Shown: positions 7,633 through 16,359, counted from the first letter of the stretch. The stretch is 27,409 nt of DNA from JAAYAY01 sp964429355 (GCA_964429355.1 CAYSCH010000088.1:1-27409); one strand, 5' to 3'. Program-made: numbers and translations. Notes: generated by a model not told the origin, from the letters alone.

Positions 7633-8265
7633 ATGAGTATCGTCCAAGCCAATATCCTTGACCATATCCGCCGCCGGGGCCGGGGGAAGGTCTACACGAG
7701 CAAAGACCTCCTTCGCTTTGGCAGTCGGGCGGCAATCGATCAGGCCCTACCCCGTCTGGTCAAGGCAGGCCAACTTCAGCGGTTGGGTCGCGGCCTCTAC
7801 TATTATCCGAAGAACAACCGCCGGCTTGGAATGACGGTGGGACCAGCGGCCGACGAGATCGCCTGCGCGCTGGCTCGCCAAACAGGAAGTCGCATTGCTC
7901 CATCGGGTGCGCTGGCCGCGAACCAGCTCGGGTTGTCCACACAGGTTCCGGCCAAGCAGGTCTATCTCACGGACGGGCGGTCTCGCGAAGTTCGAGTTGG
8001 CAACCAACTTTTCGCCTTGAAGCACGTGGCCCCCAAGGAGCTACCGCTGGGCAGTCCGGTGAGCGCCGCAGTCTTCCAAGCGATTCGATTTCTGGGAGCT
8101 GATTCGATCGACGAGGGTATCATCGCTCAGCTTGGCCGACGCCTAACTACTGCGCAGCGACAGGACCTGCTGCGAGATGCCCATTATACGACGGGGTGGA
8201 TCGGCGACATCGTTCGCAAGATTACCACTGGCAATCACGCGGCTAAGGAGTCCATTCATGGATGA
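7633..8265 (+). CDS. abiEi: AbiEi-family type IV antitoxin / autorepressor (DUF6088-like)
   Basis: The 210-residue product matches AbiEi antitoxins in length and layout. An N-terminal winged helix (residues about 5-58: VYTSKDLLRFGSRAAIDQAL, then LVKAGQLQRLGRGLYYYPK) would bind the operators upstream. The middle contains the conserved segment RIAPSGALAANQLGLSTQVP, followed by VYLTDGRSREVRVG. The C-terminus is helical (TTAQRQDLLRDAHYTTGWIGDIV). In the family, AbiEi neutralises the AbiEii nucleotidyltransferase toxin without direct binding and represses the operon. The gene overlaps the toxin start by 8 bp, the usual coupling. The reading frame is fully intact, in contrast to the broken toxin. 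Confidence 0.88.
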   Translation: MSIVQANILDHIRRRGRGKVYTSKDLLRFGSRAAIDQALPRLVKAGQLQRLGRGLYYYPKNNRRLGMTVGPAADEIACALARQTGSRIAPSGALAANQLGLSTQVPAKQVYLTDGRSREVRVGNQLFALKHVAPKELPLGSPVSAAVFQAIRFLGADSIDEGIIAQLGRRLTTAQRQDLLRDAHYTTGWIGDIVRKITTGNHAAKESIHG

Positions 8266-8767
8266 TGTGGCGCGCTGGCCGGCTGGAGATCGAGCCGATC
8301 TCTTTACGGCAGTCGCCGCTGAGCGCGGTGACATGGTTGCCGCCATCGTGGAAAAGGACTTCTGGGTCTGCTGGGCGCTACGCCGTCTATTCACGTTACC
8401 CGAAGCACCCGCCGGCATGATCTTCAAGGGTGGCACATCACTGTCCAAAGTCTTCAACACTACGGCCCGATTCTCAGAAGATGTTGACCTCTCCTTCGAT
8501 CGGGCCGACCTTGGTTTTGGGGTGAGCAAGATCCCGCTCATGCTCCCAGTAAGAAGCAGACCAAGCAGCGTCTCAAAATGTTGAAAGAGGCCTGCCAACG
8601 AATGATTCGAGAACGCTTTGTTCCGGAATTGGCGGCAGTTATCGGGGACGCGCTGGGCGGCTCGGCTCAGCAAAGTTCGTGAAATGATCTTCGGGGAGCC
8701 GCCTTCCTTCGAGCACCTTCTGGAGGTCTTGGCCGAGATCGAACGACAGATCAATAAGACGCCATAG
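8258..8767 (+). pseudogene. abiEii: AbiEii-family nucleotidyltransferase toxin, frameshifted and internally deleted
   Basis: The ATG at 8258 has AAGGAG 7 nt upstream and overlaps abiEi. The first 85 or so residues are sound and include the nucleotidyltransferase motif FKGGTSLSKVFN, then ARFSEDVDLSFDR. After GFG the frame shifts at a run of four G (8517-8520); one extra G would restore family-like sequence DPAHAPSKKQTKQRLKMLKE in the next frame. The frame breaks again near 8680, where sequence jumps to the normal C-terminal tail MIFGEPPSFEHLLEVLAEIE, ending at TAG 8765-8767. The product frame as it stands stops at 8584 (about 108 aa). AbiEii proteins are normally around 280-300 residues, so the central part carrying the remaining active-site residues is deleted. 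The toxin should be inactive. Confidence 0.85.
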
Positions 8768-8888
8768 GGGTTATGGTTCATTAAATACCGTCTAGAAGGC
8801 ACAGCATTCGACAGGGCACGGTGAGCGTATTCAAAGCAGGAACGCAGGTGGTCTTGGCCAGGCCGTTGTTGGCTGACCGAGCCCGTAT

Positions 8889-9098
8889 CTACCGGTTCTG
8901 CGTCGATCGAACCATCGCCAGAATCGCGGCTCGAATATCCTCCGGGAGTTCGTTCCAGACGCCCGCAACATCCTTTAATTCGGGCGGCAAATCGGTACCA
9001 GAATCGGCCTGCGGCGGGTTCGACACCAATACGGGCACCCCTGCACTTGCCGTCTTGCGCAACTCTTTGGTATCCTGTGGGTTACGCGATTGGATCAC
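8889..9098 (-). pseudogene. Probable tail of a phage-type integrase (or small ORF)
   Basis: The minus strand encodes up to 69 residues from a GTG, or slightly more without a start, ending PELKDVAGVWNELPEDIRAA then ILAMVRSTQNR. Tails of this form (variable linker, then W-x-x-L-P-x-x-I-R-A-A-I-L-A-M-V) follow tyrosine-integrase domains in planctomycete genomes as I recall them. No integrase catalytic motif remains upstream, because a stop closes the frame at about 9134. It may be the relic of the integrase that brought in the AbiE locus. An independent small protein is the alternative. Confidence 0.4.
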
Positions 9099-9174
9099 CG
9101 GACCCGGAATCCAGTGGAGAAACTCGTACAGTCTTCAGTTCTGTCTCTCGCATCTTGAGTTTAAGGAAATCACC

Positions 9175-10185
9175 ATGAGATCGGCTATCTGCTCAACGCT
9201 GTGCCTTGCGATCGGATTTCTCCTGCTTTGTGGCGCGTCTGCCCATGCCACCGCGGCAGACAATCCGTTTCTTGGCAATTGGGCGCTCACGATTCCCGGC
9301 GGCGCCGCCGGATGGTTGGGAGTGGAGGACAAGGATGGGAAGCTTGCCGGTAGCATTCTCTGGGGCGGCGGAAGCGTTGTGCCTGTATCCAGTGTCCAAG
9401 TGGAGGGCGACAGCCTCGTGGTCACGCGAGTTCACCCCGGAACACGCAGCGGTACGTCCGAGCCGATCGAGGAGACGGAGACGATCAAGGCGACCCTTGC
9501 CGGCGACATTATGTCCCTGACCACGCAACGCCAGAGCGCCGACGGAAAGGTGTTCGGAGTCGCCAGCTTCACCGGAAAACGCATCCCGCCGCCTTCGGCC
9601 GCTCCCGACCTCAGCAAAGTGAAGTTCGGCGAACCGATCCCCCTGTTCAACGGCAAGGATCTGAGTGGTTGGAAGACGATGAACCCTTCCGCCCCCAATG
9701 GCTGGAGCGTGCGCGAGGGTATCATGACCAACACCGCCACTCAGGAACCGGGCAAGCATATCTCCTATGCAAACATCCGCACCGATGCCGAGTTTGAGGA
9801 CTTCAACCTCACCCTCGAGGTGCGAGTACCAGCGGGCGGAAACAGCGGCGTCTATTTGCGAGGCATCTACGAAATCCAAGTCGCCGACACGTTCGGGAAA
9901 GGGCTTGACTCACACAACATGGGTGGTGTCTACAGCCGGATCACGCCCACCGCCTCCGCCGAAAAACCCGCCGGCCAGTGGCAGACCCTCGACATCACAC
10001 TGGTGGATCGCCATGTGACCGTTATCCTGAACGGCAAGAGAATCATCCACAACCAACCGTTGCTCGGCTGTACCGGAGGCGCTTTGTGGTCGGACGAATT
10101 CCGCCCCGGACCGGTCTACTTACAGGGCGATCATACCAGCGTCGACTATCGCAACCTCGTCCTCCGCCCGGTCGTACGCGACTGA
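9175..10185 (+). CDS. Secreted 3-keto-disaccharide hydrolase-family (DUF1080) protein
   Basis: The ATG at 9175 has AAGGAAA about 6 nt upstream and begins a clear Sec signal (MRSAICSTLCLAIGFLLLCG, cleavage near AHA or TAA at residues 25-28). The open frame extends further upstream, but that part is not protein-like. Residues about 30-130 form a beta-rich N-terminal domain (NPFLGNWALTIPGGAAGWLG). Residues about 145-335 are the DUF1080/3keto-disac_hyd domain, with hallmark motifs LFNGKDLSGW, NSGVYLRGIYEIQV, DSHNMGGVY and NGKRIIHNQ. Family members cleave 3-keto-glycosides made by Gfo/Idh/MocA oxidoreductases, and such an oxidoreductase is encoded 121 bp downstream. Periplasmic action on oxidised sugars is the likely role; the substrate is unknown. 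Confidence 0.9.
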   Translation: MRSAICSTLCLAIGFLLLCGASAHATAADNPFLGNWALTIPGGAAGWLGVEDKDGKLAGSILWGGGSVVPVSSVQVEGDSLVVTRVHPGTRSGTSEPIEETETIKATLAGDIMSLTTQRQSADGKVFGVASFTGKRIPPPSAAPDLSKVKFGEPIPLFNGKDLSGWKTMNPSAPNGWSVREGIMTNTATQEPGKHISYANIRTDAEFEDFNLTLEVRVPAGGNSGVYLRGIYEIQVADTFGKGLDSHNMGGVYSRITPTASAEKPAGQWQTLDITLVDRHVTVILNGKRIIHNQPLLGCTGGALWSDEFRPGPVYLQGDHTSVDYRNLVLRPVVRD

Positions 10186-10306
10186 GAAACCCTCACAGAA
10201 CGTATGAGTCTCCCACGGGCATGGATGTGCACTGCCGGTGGTTCCGTTAGCGACTCTGAAGAGTGCAAGTACAATCCGCATCGACAAAAGTGGGGAGGAG
10301 ACGCAA

Positions 10307-11611
10307 ATGACGCAAAATCGGCGCAGGTTCCTGCTCGGGTCTGCCGGACTGGCCGGTACAGGCATGATTGCACCCTACATGCTCGCCGCCGGGGCCGCAG
10401 CCCCGTCCCCGCCCCAGTCCAAGAACGATCGGTGCGGTATCGGCGCCATCGGAATGCGGTATCAAGGCACGGTCATCACCGAGAAGGCACGGGCCCACGG
10501 CGATGTCGTGGCCATTGCCGATGTCGATCGCCACGTGCGCGAACAGGCACGGGCGGGATTCGGAAGTACCCCGGCAATCTACGAGGACTACCGGGCGCTG
10601 CTCGATAACAAGAATGTCGATGTCGTCATGATCGGGGCGCCCGATCACTGGCACGTGAAGATGGCCATCGACGCGTGTCGGGCCGGTAAACACGTGTACG
10701 TCGAGAAGCCGGTTTCGCTGACCGTCGACGAAGGAAAAGTCCTCAGGCGGGTGGCCCAGGAGACCGGACGCGTCGTCCAGGTCGGATCCTGGCAGCGGAG
10801 CGACGCCCGATTCCGCCTCGCTGTCGAAATGGTTCGAGCCGGCCGAATTGGCAAACTCAAAAAGGTGACGTGCGTCGAGCGTCCCAATCCGTCCGGCGGC
10901 CCGTTTCCGGAACGTCCCGTCCCCGGCCACCTCAACTGGGATCTATGGCTGGGTCAGGCTCCCAAAGTGCCCTATGTGGAAGAGCGCTGCCACTACACCT
11001 TCCGCTGGTGGTACGAGTATGCGGGCGGAAAGGTGACCGACTGGGGCGCCCATGATATCGATGTCGCCCAATGGGCGATTAACGAGTATCCGGTCGAGGT
11101 CGAAGCCAAGGGCACCTTGCCCGCCATTCCCAACGGATACAACGTCTCGACCAATTTTCATGCACGGGTCCGCTATCCGAGCGGTGTGGAACTGGAGGTC
11201 GGCGAGACCGGTCGTTCGGGAGTCCTCTTCGAGGGAGAGGAAGGACGCATTTTCGTCAATCGCGCCACCTTGGACGGCACGCCCGTCGAGAACCTCAAGG
11301 ACCAACCCTTCCCGCGTGAGCAGTTCAAACTCTATGAGTTCGACAATCTCGAGCGTCCCGAACGCGTCGGAAAATTGGATGCGATTGTCAATCATATGGG
11401 CAACTTCTTCGACTGCATCCAGTCCGGAAGAACTCCCATCTCCGACTGCGAGAGCCAGCATCGCAGCGCCACCACGTGCCATCTCATTAACCTTGCGATC
11501 CGTCTCGGCCGACCGCTCAAGTGGGATGCCGCGAAGGAAGAATTCGTCGGCGATGCCGATGCCAACAAGTGGCTGAGCCGGGAACAACGCCAAGGATTCG
11601 AAGTTGCCTGA
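10307..11611 (+). CDS. Tat-exported Gfo/Idh/MocA-family oxidoreductase
   Basis: The start at 10307 is set by GGGGAGGAG 6 nt upstream and by the twin-arginine signal immediately after it (NRRRFLLGSAGLAGTG, residues 4-19). The mature 434-residue precursor has a Rossmann fold with CGIGAIGMRYQG (residues 43-54) for NAD(P) binding, the EKP motif at 133-135, and the C-terminal alpha/beta domain including GGKVTDWGAHDIDVAQWA, where the His is the usual catalytic base. These enzymes oxidise sugar hydroxyls, often giving 3-keto sugars. Tat export implies that the cofactor is bound before secretion. It probably forms one transcription unit with the DUF1080 gene. A decayed paralogue lies at 24624-25244. 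Confidence 0.9.
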   Translation: MTQNRRRFLLGSAGLAGTGMIAPYMLAAGAAAPSPPQSKNDRCGIGAIGMRYQGTVITEKARAHGDVVAIADVDRHVREQARAGFGSTPAIYEDYRALLDNKNVDVVMIGAPDHWHVKMAIDACRAGKHVYVEKPVSLTVDEGKVLRRVAQETGRVVQVGSWQRSDARFRLAVEMVRAGRIGKLKKVTCVERPNPSGGPFPERPVPGHLNWDLWLGQAPKVPYVEERCHYTFRWWYEYAGGKVTDWGAHDIDVAQWAINEYPVEVEAKGTLPAIPNGYNVSTNFHARVRYPSGVELEVGETGRSGVLFEGEEGRIFVNRATLDGTPVENLKDQPFPREQFKLYEFDNLERPERVGKLDAIVNHMGNFFDCIQSGRTPISDCESQHRSATTCHLINLAIRLGRPLKWDAAKEEFVGDADANKWLSREQRQGFEVA

Positions 11612-11651
11612 ATGCCCTCGCGTGATTCGCGGAAAGATTGTCGTTCTGAAG

Positions 11652-11787
11652 CCCCGCGCTCGGTTCCTCTCGCCACGGACACGCCACCACCCACGATAGC
11701 CGCGTGGGCTTGCCCCGCGCTCCGTTCCTCTCGCCACGGACACACCACCACACGTGATAACCGCGTGGGCTTGCCCCGCGCTCCGTT
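11652..11787. repeat. 61-bp tandem repeat, about 2.2 copies
   Basis: The units begin CCCCGCGCTC at 11652, 11713 and 11774, a constant period of 61 bp. Each complete unit carries GTTCCTCTCGCCACGGACAC, a CA-rich stretch and CGCGTGGGCTTG. The last unit is cut off after about 14 bp, where the palindromic repeat begins. No protein frame explains the period. Confidence 0.85.
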
Positions 11788-11834
11788 GGAGTCCAGCCTT
11801 TAGGCTGTGTTTTGCCCGCTGAAACGTGGACTCC
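11788..11834. repeat. REP-like palindromic repeat
   Basis: GGAGTCCA (11788-11795) and TGGACTCC (11827-11834) are perfect inverted arms. Within them lies a smaller inverted pair (AGCCTTTAGGCT). Palindromes built on GGAGTCCAGCCTTTAGGCTG are, as I recall, dispersed between genes in planctomycete genomes. A dispersed-repeat assignment needs a genome-wide count. Confidence 0.6.
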
Positions 11835-12144
11835 CTGAAGGCCGGCAGCACGTGCGTCGAGGCCGTTTCTGCTCACGCCCCGTTCCCCCGCCTGCAAGGG
11901 GCGAAGACCCATCGCTTCTCTTAATTGCCACGCGTTTTCTGGCTGTTGTGATAGACCCGTTCTGCGGCTTACACCGTCTTGAATGCGGGTGATTCGGGTG
12001 TGCCACGTGGTAATTCCTGGTCAGCTAAGCGAAACATGGGCCATTCTTGATGGAGACCGTCCCGATTCTATCGAGGGCGGGCCGATCGCTCCGTGGGATC
12101 CGGCGGGGATCCGGCGATGCATCCGGGCAGCGGGAGAGGCAGGC

Positions 12145-13023
12145 ATGCAGCTTCAAGACTACGTTCTGGAGAACCAGAGCCCTCCGTCGATCGACGAGGT
12201 GGTCCGGCGGGTCAACGAGATATCGACGCTCCCGCAGATCGCGATGAAGATCATGGAGATTGCGAACAACCCGAACTCCAGCGCCATCGACCTGAAGGAA
12301 GTGATCGAGTCGGATGCCGCGCTGGGAGCCAGGATTCTGCGGTGCGTCAACTCGTCGGCCTATGGACTGCGGGACCGGGTCACAAATCTTCAACAAGCCA
12401 TCAGTATTCTGGGACTGCGGCAGATCCGGAGTCTGGCACTGACGGCGAGCGTTGCCGAGATGTTTGCCAAGGACGAGGCCATCTATTCGTATCGGCGGTG
12501 TGACCTGTGGAGCCATCTGGTGTCGGTGGGGATCTGCGCGCGGTTGATCGCGATGCGTCAGAGATCGATCGACTTCGAGGACGCCTTTGCCGCCGGCCTG
12601 CTCCACGACATCGGCATCGTTCTGGAAGACCAGTATCTCCACGGCCCGTTCTGCAGCGTCGTTCGGTCCCTAACCCCTGAAGCCACGCTTTCCGAGACCG
12701 AAAGGAAGATCATCGGCTTCGACCACACGAGGCTGGGAACGAAGGTGGCCGAACTGTGGCGTTTGTCGGACAGCGTCAAGGCGGCGATCGGGTTCCACCA
12801 TAACTCGGCAGGCTACCGCGGCAACGACATCGTCATCGTTCGCTGCGTGGAAGTGGCGAATCTGATCTGTACGGTCAAGGGCTATTCTTCGGTCGGCCTG
12901 AAGCTGGTGCGTCCGTCTCCGGCCGCCTTGAAAGCGCTGGAGCTGACCAAAGAGAACATCGTCGTGCTGGCAAACGACCTGGATACGGAGTTGGCCAAAC
13001 ATGCCGCTTTGTTCAAGCTCTGA
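12145..13023 (+). CDS. HDOD-domain signalling protein
   Basis: I take the ATG at 12145, preceded by GGGAGAGG at 5 nt; the upstream extension of the frame has no domain character. The 292-residue product is a single HDOD domain (residues about 15-215). It opens with the typical VNEISTLPQIAMKIMEIANN, then DAALGARILRCVNSSAYGLR and the INVARIANT-like helix NLQQAISILGLRQIRSLAL, and includes LLHDIGIVLEDQY, where HD metal-ligand-like residues persist. HDOD domains are non-enzymatic or poorly characterised relatives of HD phosphohydrolases that act as signalling scaffolds. It is the first gene of the signalling operon and overlaps the downstream kinase by 23 bp. It has no receiver domain, unlike the HDOD protein at 16334. 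Confidence 0.88.
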   Translation: MQLQDYVLENQSPPSIDEVVRRVNEISTLPQIAMKIMEIANNPNSSAIDLKEVIESDAALGARILRCVNSSAYGLRDRVTNLQQAISILGLRQIRSLALTASVAEMFAKDEAIYSYRRCDLWSHLVSVGICARLIAMRQRSIDFEDAFAAGLLHDIGIVLEDQYLHGPFCSVVRSLTPEATLSETERKIIGFDHTRLGTKVAELWRLSDSVKAAIGFHHNSAGYRGNDIVIVRCVEVANLICTVKGYSSVGLKLVRPSPAALKALELTKENIVVLANDLDTELAKHAALFKL

Positions 13024-15202
13024 CAACTTGTGGGGGAAGACACCGGCGGCAACCATCGACGATGTGATCGAGTTGGCCGCCGCCGGCTCACCGGGATTTG
13101 ACGGGGCTCGCAGCGTGGCCGACGCCCTGCGAGCGTTCCAGCCGTTCCAGGTGTTCCTCGTTCTCCCCGACCACTCTCTGGTCGTTCTCCCCGGCCAGCC
13201 CGGCGCCGAGACGGCCTTTGCGGCCGAGGTGGCGGGCCGTTTTGCCGATCTCGGTCCGGGCCAGATCCGCGAGGTTCACGTCGTGTCGGCCGCCGGACCG
13301 CGGTGGGTGCGGGGGATGGCCCTGCCGGTCGAGGGGGGCCAGGCGATTCTCGCCTGTGTTCAACCAGACACGGCCGGGGCGACCGGCGAAGGCGTGTGCC
13401 GATCTTCGGTGGAAGCGGCGATGCTGGGCGCCCTCGGCTGCCTGGTGGCGGCCGGCGAAGTGAGCCGGGTATCGCTGCAAACCAGGGTAGAACAGCTCTC
13501 CGCCGAGCACGAAGCCATCCAGGGATCCTACTGGCGTTCGCTTTCGCAGGCCGTCGCCGAGCGCGACGAACGTTTGCGGGAGCAGGAGGAGCATGCGTCG
13601 CGCCTGCGGGCCGTGATGATGACCGCCGCCGATTGTATCGTGACTGTCGACGAAAACGGCCTGATCGAATCGTTCAATTCGGCTGCCACGCAGGTCTTTG
13701 GCTACGAGGCGGGCGAAGCGATCGGCTCCAACGCATCGATTCTGTTCGCAGACGACGCCGGCAGTCCGGCGTGTCCGTTCCGAAGGTGGATCCTGGAGGA
13801 GGCCGGAGAATCCCACCGGGGCTCGTCCCGGCAGTTGCTGGGACGCCGCAAAGACGGGACGACCTTTCCGCTGGAGCTGGCGATCAGCAACACGACCTTC
13901 CAGGATCGGGTCCTGACCACGGCGATCCTGCGCGACATCACCGAACGGCAGGCAGCCGAACGTCAACTGAAGCGTCTTCACGCCTTCAACCGCCTGGTTC
14001 TGGACTCGGCCGGCGAAGGGATCGTGGGGCTGGACCGCGAGGGCAAGGTTACGTTTGCCAATCCCGCGGCCGAGCATCTGTTTGGCCGCAAAGCGGCCGA
14101 AATGGTCGGAACACCGTTCCATTCCATCACCCACCACGCACGGACGGACGGTGCTGCCTGTACCTGGCAGGAGAGCCCGATCCAGCGATCCGTATCGGAG
14201 GGAACCGTGCACCGCGAAGACGGCGAAATCTTCTGGCGTCAGGACAGGACAAGTTTCTTTGTCGAGTACGTGGCCACCCCGATGCGGGAAGAGGACGAGA
14301 TCATCGGGGCCGTGGTCACCTTCCGCGACATCACTCCGCGAATGACCCTTGAGGGGCAGCTCGTCCAGGCGCAGAAACTCGAATCGATCGGCCAGCTCGC
14401 GGCCGGAATCGCGCACGAGATCAATACACCCACTCAGTTCATCGGCGACAACCTGCGATTCCTCAAAGAAGCCTTCGAGGAGCTCCAGCCGGCCCTGCTG
14501 GCCATCAACGAGAGTTCCCGGAAGGCAGCGGCCGCAGGCTCGGCCCGTGAGTCGGACGATGAGCAGTCCCCACCCCTGGCAGGAGAGGATCTTCTGTACC
14601 TCATGGAGGAAGTGCCCCGGGCGATCTCGCAGTCGCTGGAAGGGGTGGAGAGAGTGGCCAAGATCGTCCGCTCGATGAAGGAGTTCTCCCATCCCAGCGG
14701 CGAGGAGATGCAGAGCGTCGACCTCAACCGGGCGATCGAAAGCACCCTGACGGTGTGCCGCAACGAATGGAAGTATGTTGCCGATGTGGTCACCGACTTC
14801 GATCCCGATCTGCCTCTGGTTACCTGCCTGCCGGGAGAGTGCAACCAGGTGTTTCTGAACCTGGTCATCAACGCCTCCCACGCGATTGCCGAGGCGAATG
14901 CTGCCGCTCCCCACGAGAAAGGGACGATCAGCGTGCGGACTCGCGCCCTCGATGAGAGGGTTGAGATCCGGATCGCCGACACGGGAACGGGCATTTCCGA
15001 GAGCCACCGCAACAAGGTCTTCGATCCCTTCTTCACCACCAAGGAGGTCGGACGCGGAACCGGGCAGGGCCTGGCGATTGCCCGATCGGTCGTCGTCGAC
15101 AAGCACGGCGGGTCCATCCGCTTCGAAACCGAAATCGGACGGGGCACCACGTTCATCGTGCAGTTGCCGGTCAACCCCAGTCATGCCAGGAGAAGCCCAT
15201 GA
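13001..15202 (+). CDS. Cytosolic PAS-PAS sensor histidine kinase
   Basis: The 733-residue product has no membrane segment. Residues about 15-150 form an unrecognised alpha/beta input region (FQVFLVLPDHSLVVLPGQPG), followed by a charged coiled-coil. PAS1 is about residues 200-320 (ADCIVTVDENGLIESFNSAA) and PAS2 about 325-450 (GEGIVGLDREGKVTFANPAA). The phosphoacceptor is H472 in AAGIAHEINTPTQF. A long insertion separates it from the second dimerisation helix, which ends in MKEFSHPSG. The HATPase has the N-box LNLVINASHAIAEA, the G1 box ADTGTG and FDPFFTTKEVGRGTGQGLAI. It overlaps the preceding HDOD gene by 23 bp and the next gene by ATGA. Its partner is probably one of the four receivers in the operon. 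Confidence 0.9.
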   Translation: MPLCSSSDNLWGKTPAATIDDVIELAAAGSPGFDGARSVADALRAFQPFQVFLVLPDHSLVVLPGQPGAETAFAAEVAGRFADLGPGQIREVHVVSAAGPRWVRGMALPVEGGQAILACVQPDTAGATGEGVCRSSVEAAMLGALGCLVAAGEVSRVSLQTRVEQLSAEHEAIQGSYWRSLSQAVAERDERLREQEEHASRLRAVMMTAADCIVTVDENGLIESFNSAATQVFGYEAGEAIGSNASILFADDAGSPACPFRRWILEEAGESHRGSSRQLLGRRKDGTTFPLELAISNTTFQDRVLTTAILRDITERQAAERQLKRLHAFNRLVLDSAGEGIVGLDREGKVTFANPAAEHLFGRKAAEMVGTPFHSITHHARTDGAACTWQESPIQRSVSEGTVHREDGEIFWRQDRTSFFVEYVATPMREEDEIIGAVVTFRDITPRMTLEGQLVQAQKLESIGQLAAGIAHEINTPTQFIGDNLRFLKEAFEELQPALLAINESSRKAAAAGSARESDDEQSPPLAGEDLLYLMEEVPRAISQSLEGVERVAKIVRSMKEFSHPSGEEMQSVDLNRAIESTLTVCRNEWKYVADVVTDFDPDLPLVTCLPGECNQVFLNLVINASHAIAEANAAAPHEKGTISVRTRALDERVEIRIADTGTGISESHRNKVFDPFFTTKEVGRGTGQGLAIARSVVVDKHGGSIRFETEIGRGTTFIVQLPVNPSHARRSP

Positions 15203-16359
15203 AACCTCGCATCCTGTTTGTCGACGACAGCCGGCAGGTCCTGGACTCCCTGGCACGCATGCTGAAGGGAAGGGAGGGCGAATGGGAGATGATCTGGCTC
15301 GACGATCCATGCTTTGCCTGGACGACCCTCCAGGCGGAAGCGTTCGACGCCGCCGTGCTGGACGTTCGGATGCCCAGGCTCAGCGGCCTGGAACTGCTCC
15401 AGTGCATGAAGACCTGCGACCGCACCAGAGATATTCCCGTGGTGATGCTCACCGGCCTGGAAGACCGGGATCTGAAGCGGCAGGCCCTGGACCTCGGCGC
15501 CACGGACCTGCTCAACAAGCCGGTGCAGTGTGAAGACCTGGTCGCCCGCCTCGAGAACGTGCTCCGCATCAAGGCCTATCAGGATCAACTCCGGCTCCAG
15601 ACGATCGAGCTTGAGAAACGGGTAAGGCAGCGCACGGCCGAATTACACCGATCGCGGCTCGAGGCCATCTGGCGCCTCGGCAAAGCGGCGGAACACCGCG
15701 ACAACGAGACGGGCAACCATGTGATCCGGGTGGGCTGCATGGCCCGCGTGGTCGCTGCTACTCTGAGCCTCGATCGCGACCTGGTGGAAACCTTGTTTGT
15801 GGCCTCTCCTCTGCACGACATCGGCAAGATCGGCATCCCGGACGCCATCCTTCTCAAACGCAGCCCCCTCTCGGAAGCCGAATGGCACGTGATGCAGCAG
15901 CATTGCTGGATCGGCGAGCGGATTCTGCATGAGGAGCCCAGGCCCAAGCGGGTCTTCGAGCGGCTGGTTGGCATGCCCGTGTACGACGGGGGCCCCAGCA
16001 GCAATCCCTGGATCGACATGGCCGCTCGGATCGCCCTGACCCACCACGAGAGGTGGGATGGTTCGGGTTACCCGCAGGCCCTGGCGGGCGAAGCGATCCC
16101 CATGGAGTCGAGAATCACCGCGATCGTCGATGTCTACGACGCGCTGCTGTCTCGGAGACCCTACAAGCCCGCCTTTCCCGAGGAGAAGGCCCTGGCCATC
16201 ATGGCCAACGAGGCGGAATCGCATTTCGATCCCGAAGTCTATCGGGCCTTCCTGCAGGCATTACCCGAGCTGCGCGAGATCTCCCATCACTTGCCCGACT
16301 ATTTCCACGTTGTCGACTGGATGGAGGCGGAACATGTATCGGATCCTGTTTGTCGATGA
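15199..16359 (+). CDS. Response regulator with HD-GYP domain, catalytic motifs intact
   Basis: The N-terminal receiver (residues 1-125) has D9/D10, the phosphoacceptor D55 in VLDVRMPRLSG, and the Lys in NKPVQ. A coiled linker leads to an HD-GYP domain from about residue 150. It carries HDIGKIGIPD (H206-D207) and HHERWDGSGYP (H282 to P292), with the GYP triad at 290-292. All recognisable catalytic and signature residues are present, so cyclic-di-GMP phosphodiesterase activity controlled by phosphorylation is expected, as in RpfG-type proteins. The start overlaps the upstream kinase through ATGA, and the end overlaps the next regulator by 26 bp. Confidence 0.92.
   Translation: MKPRILFVDDSRQVLDSLARMLKGREGEWEMIWLDDPCFAWTTLQAEAFDAAVLDVRMPRLSGLELLQCMKTCDRTRDIPVVMLTGLEDRDLKRQALDLGATDLLNKPVQCEDLVARLENVLRIKAYQDQLRLQTIELEKRVRQRTAELHRSRLEAIWRLGKAAEHRDNETGNHVIRVGCMARVVAATLSLDRDLVETLFVASPLHDIGKIGIPDAILLKRSPLSEAEWHVMQQHCWIGERILHEEPRPKRVFERLVGMPVYDGGPSSNPWIDMAARIALTHHERWDGSGYPQALAGEAIPMESRITAIVDVYDALLSRRPYKPAFPEEKALAIMANEAESHFDPEVYRAFLQALPELREISHHLPDYFHVVDWMEAEHVSDPVCR

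Larger units (their letters stand above)
11612..12144. other. Intergenic stretch with tandem and palindromic repeats
   Basis: This 533-bp gap separates the sugar gene pair from the signalling operon. It holds a 61-bp tandem repeat and a palindromic repeat, both listed separately. The last 250 bp should contain the promoter of the signalling operon, but no convincing -35/-10 pair stands out. An open frame running into the HDOD gene from 11983 looks non-coding. Confidence 0.6.

Noticed and set aside
11652..11787. Possible CRISPR array
   Set aside because: The 61-bp units repeat in full with no conserved-repeat/variable-spacer structure, and no cas gene is nearby.
10943..11851. A 302-codon minus-strand frame over the end of the oxidoreductase gene and the tandem repeat
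   Set aside because: The part over the gene is antisense shadow, and the remainder is a low-complexity translation of the 61-bp repeat (repeated RGTERGA).
13088..15310. A 740-codon minus-strand open frame over the first PAS kinase
   Set aside because: It is a shadow of the kinase gene; the translation is rich in Arg, Gly and His without recognisable motifs.
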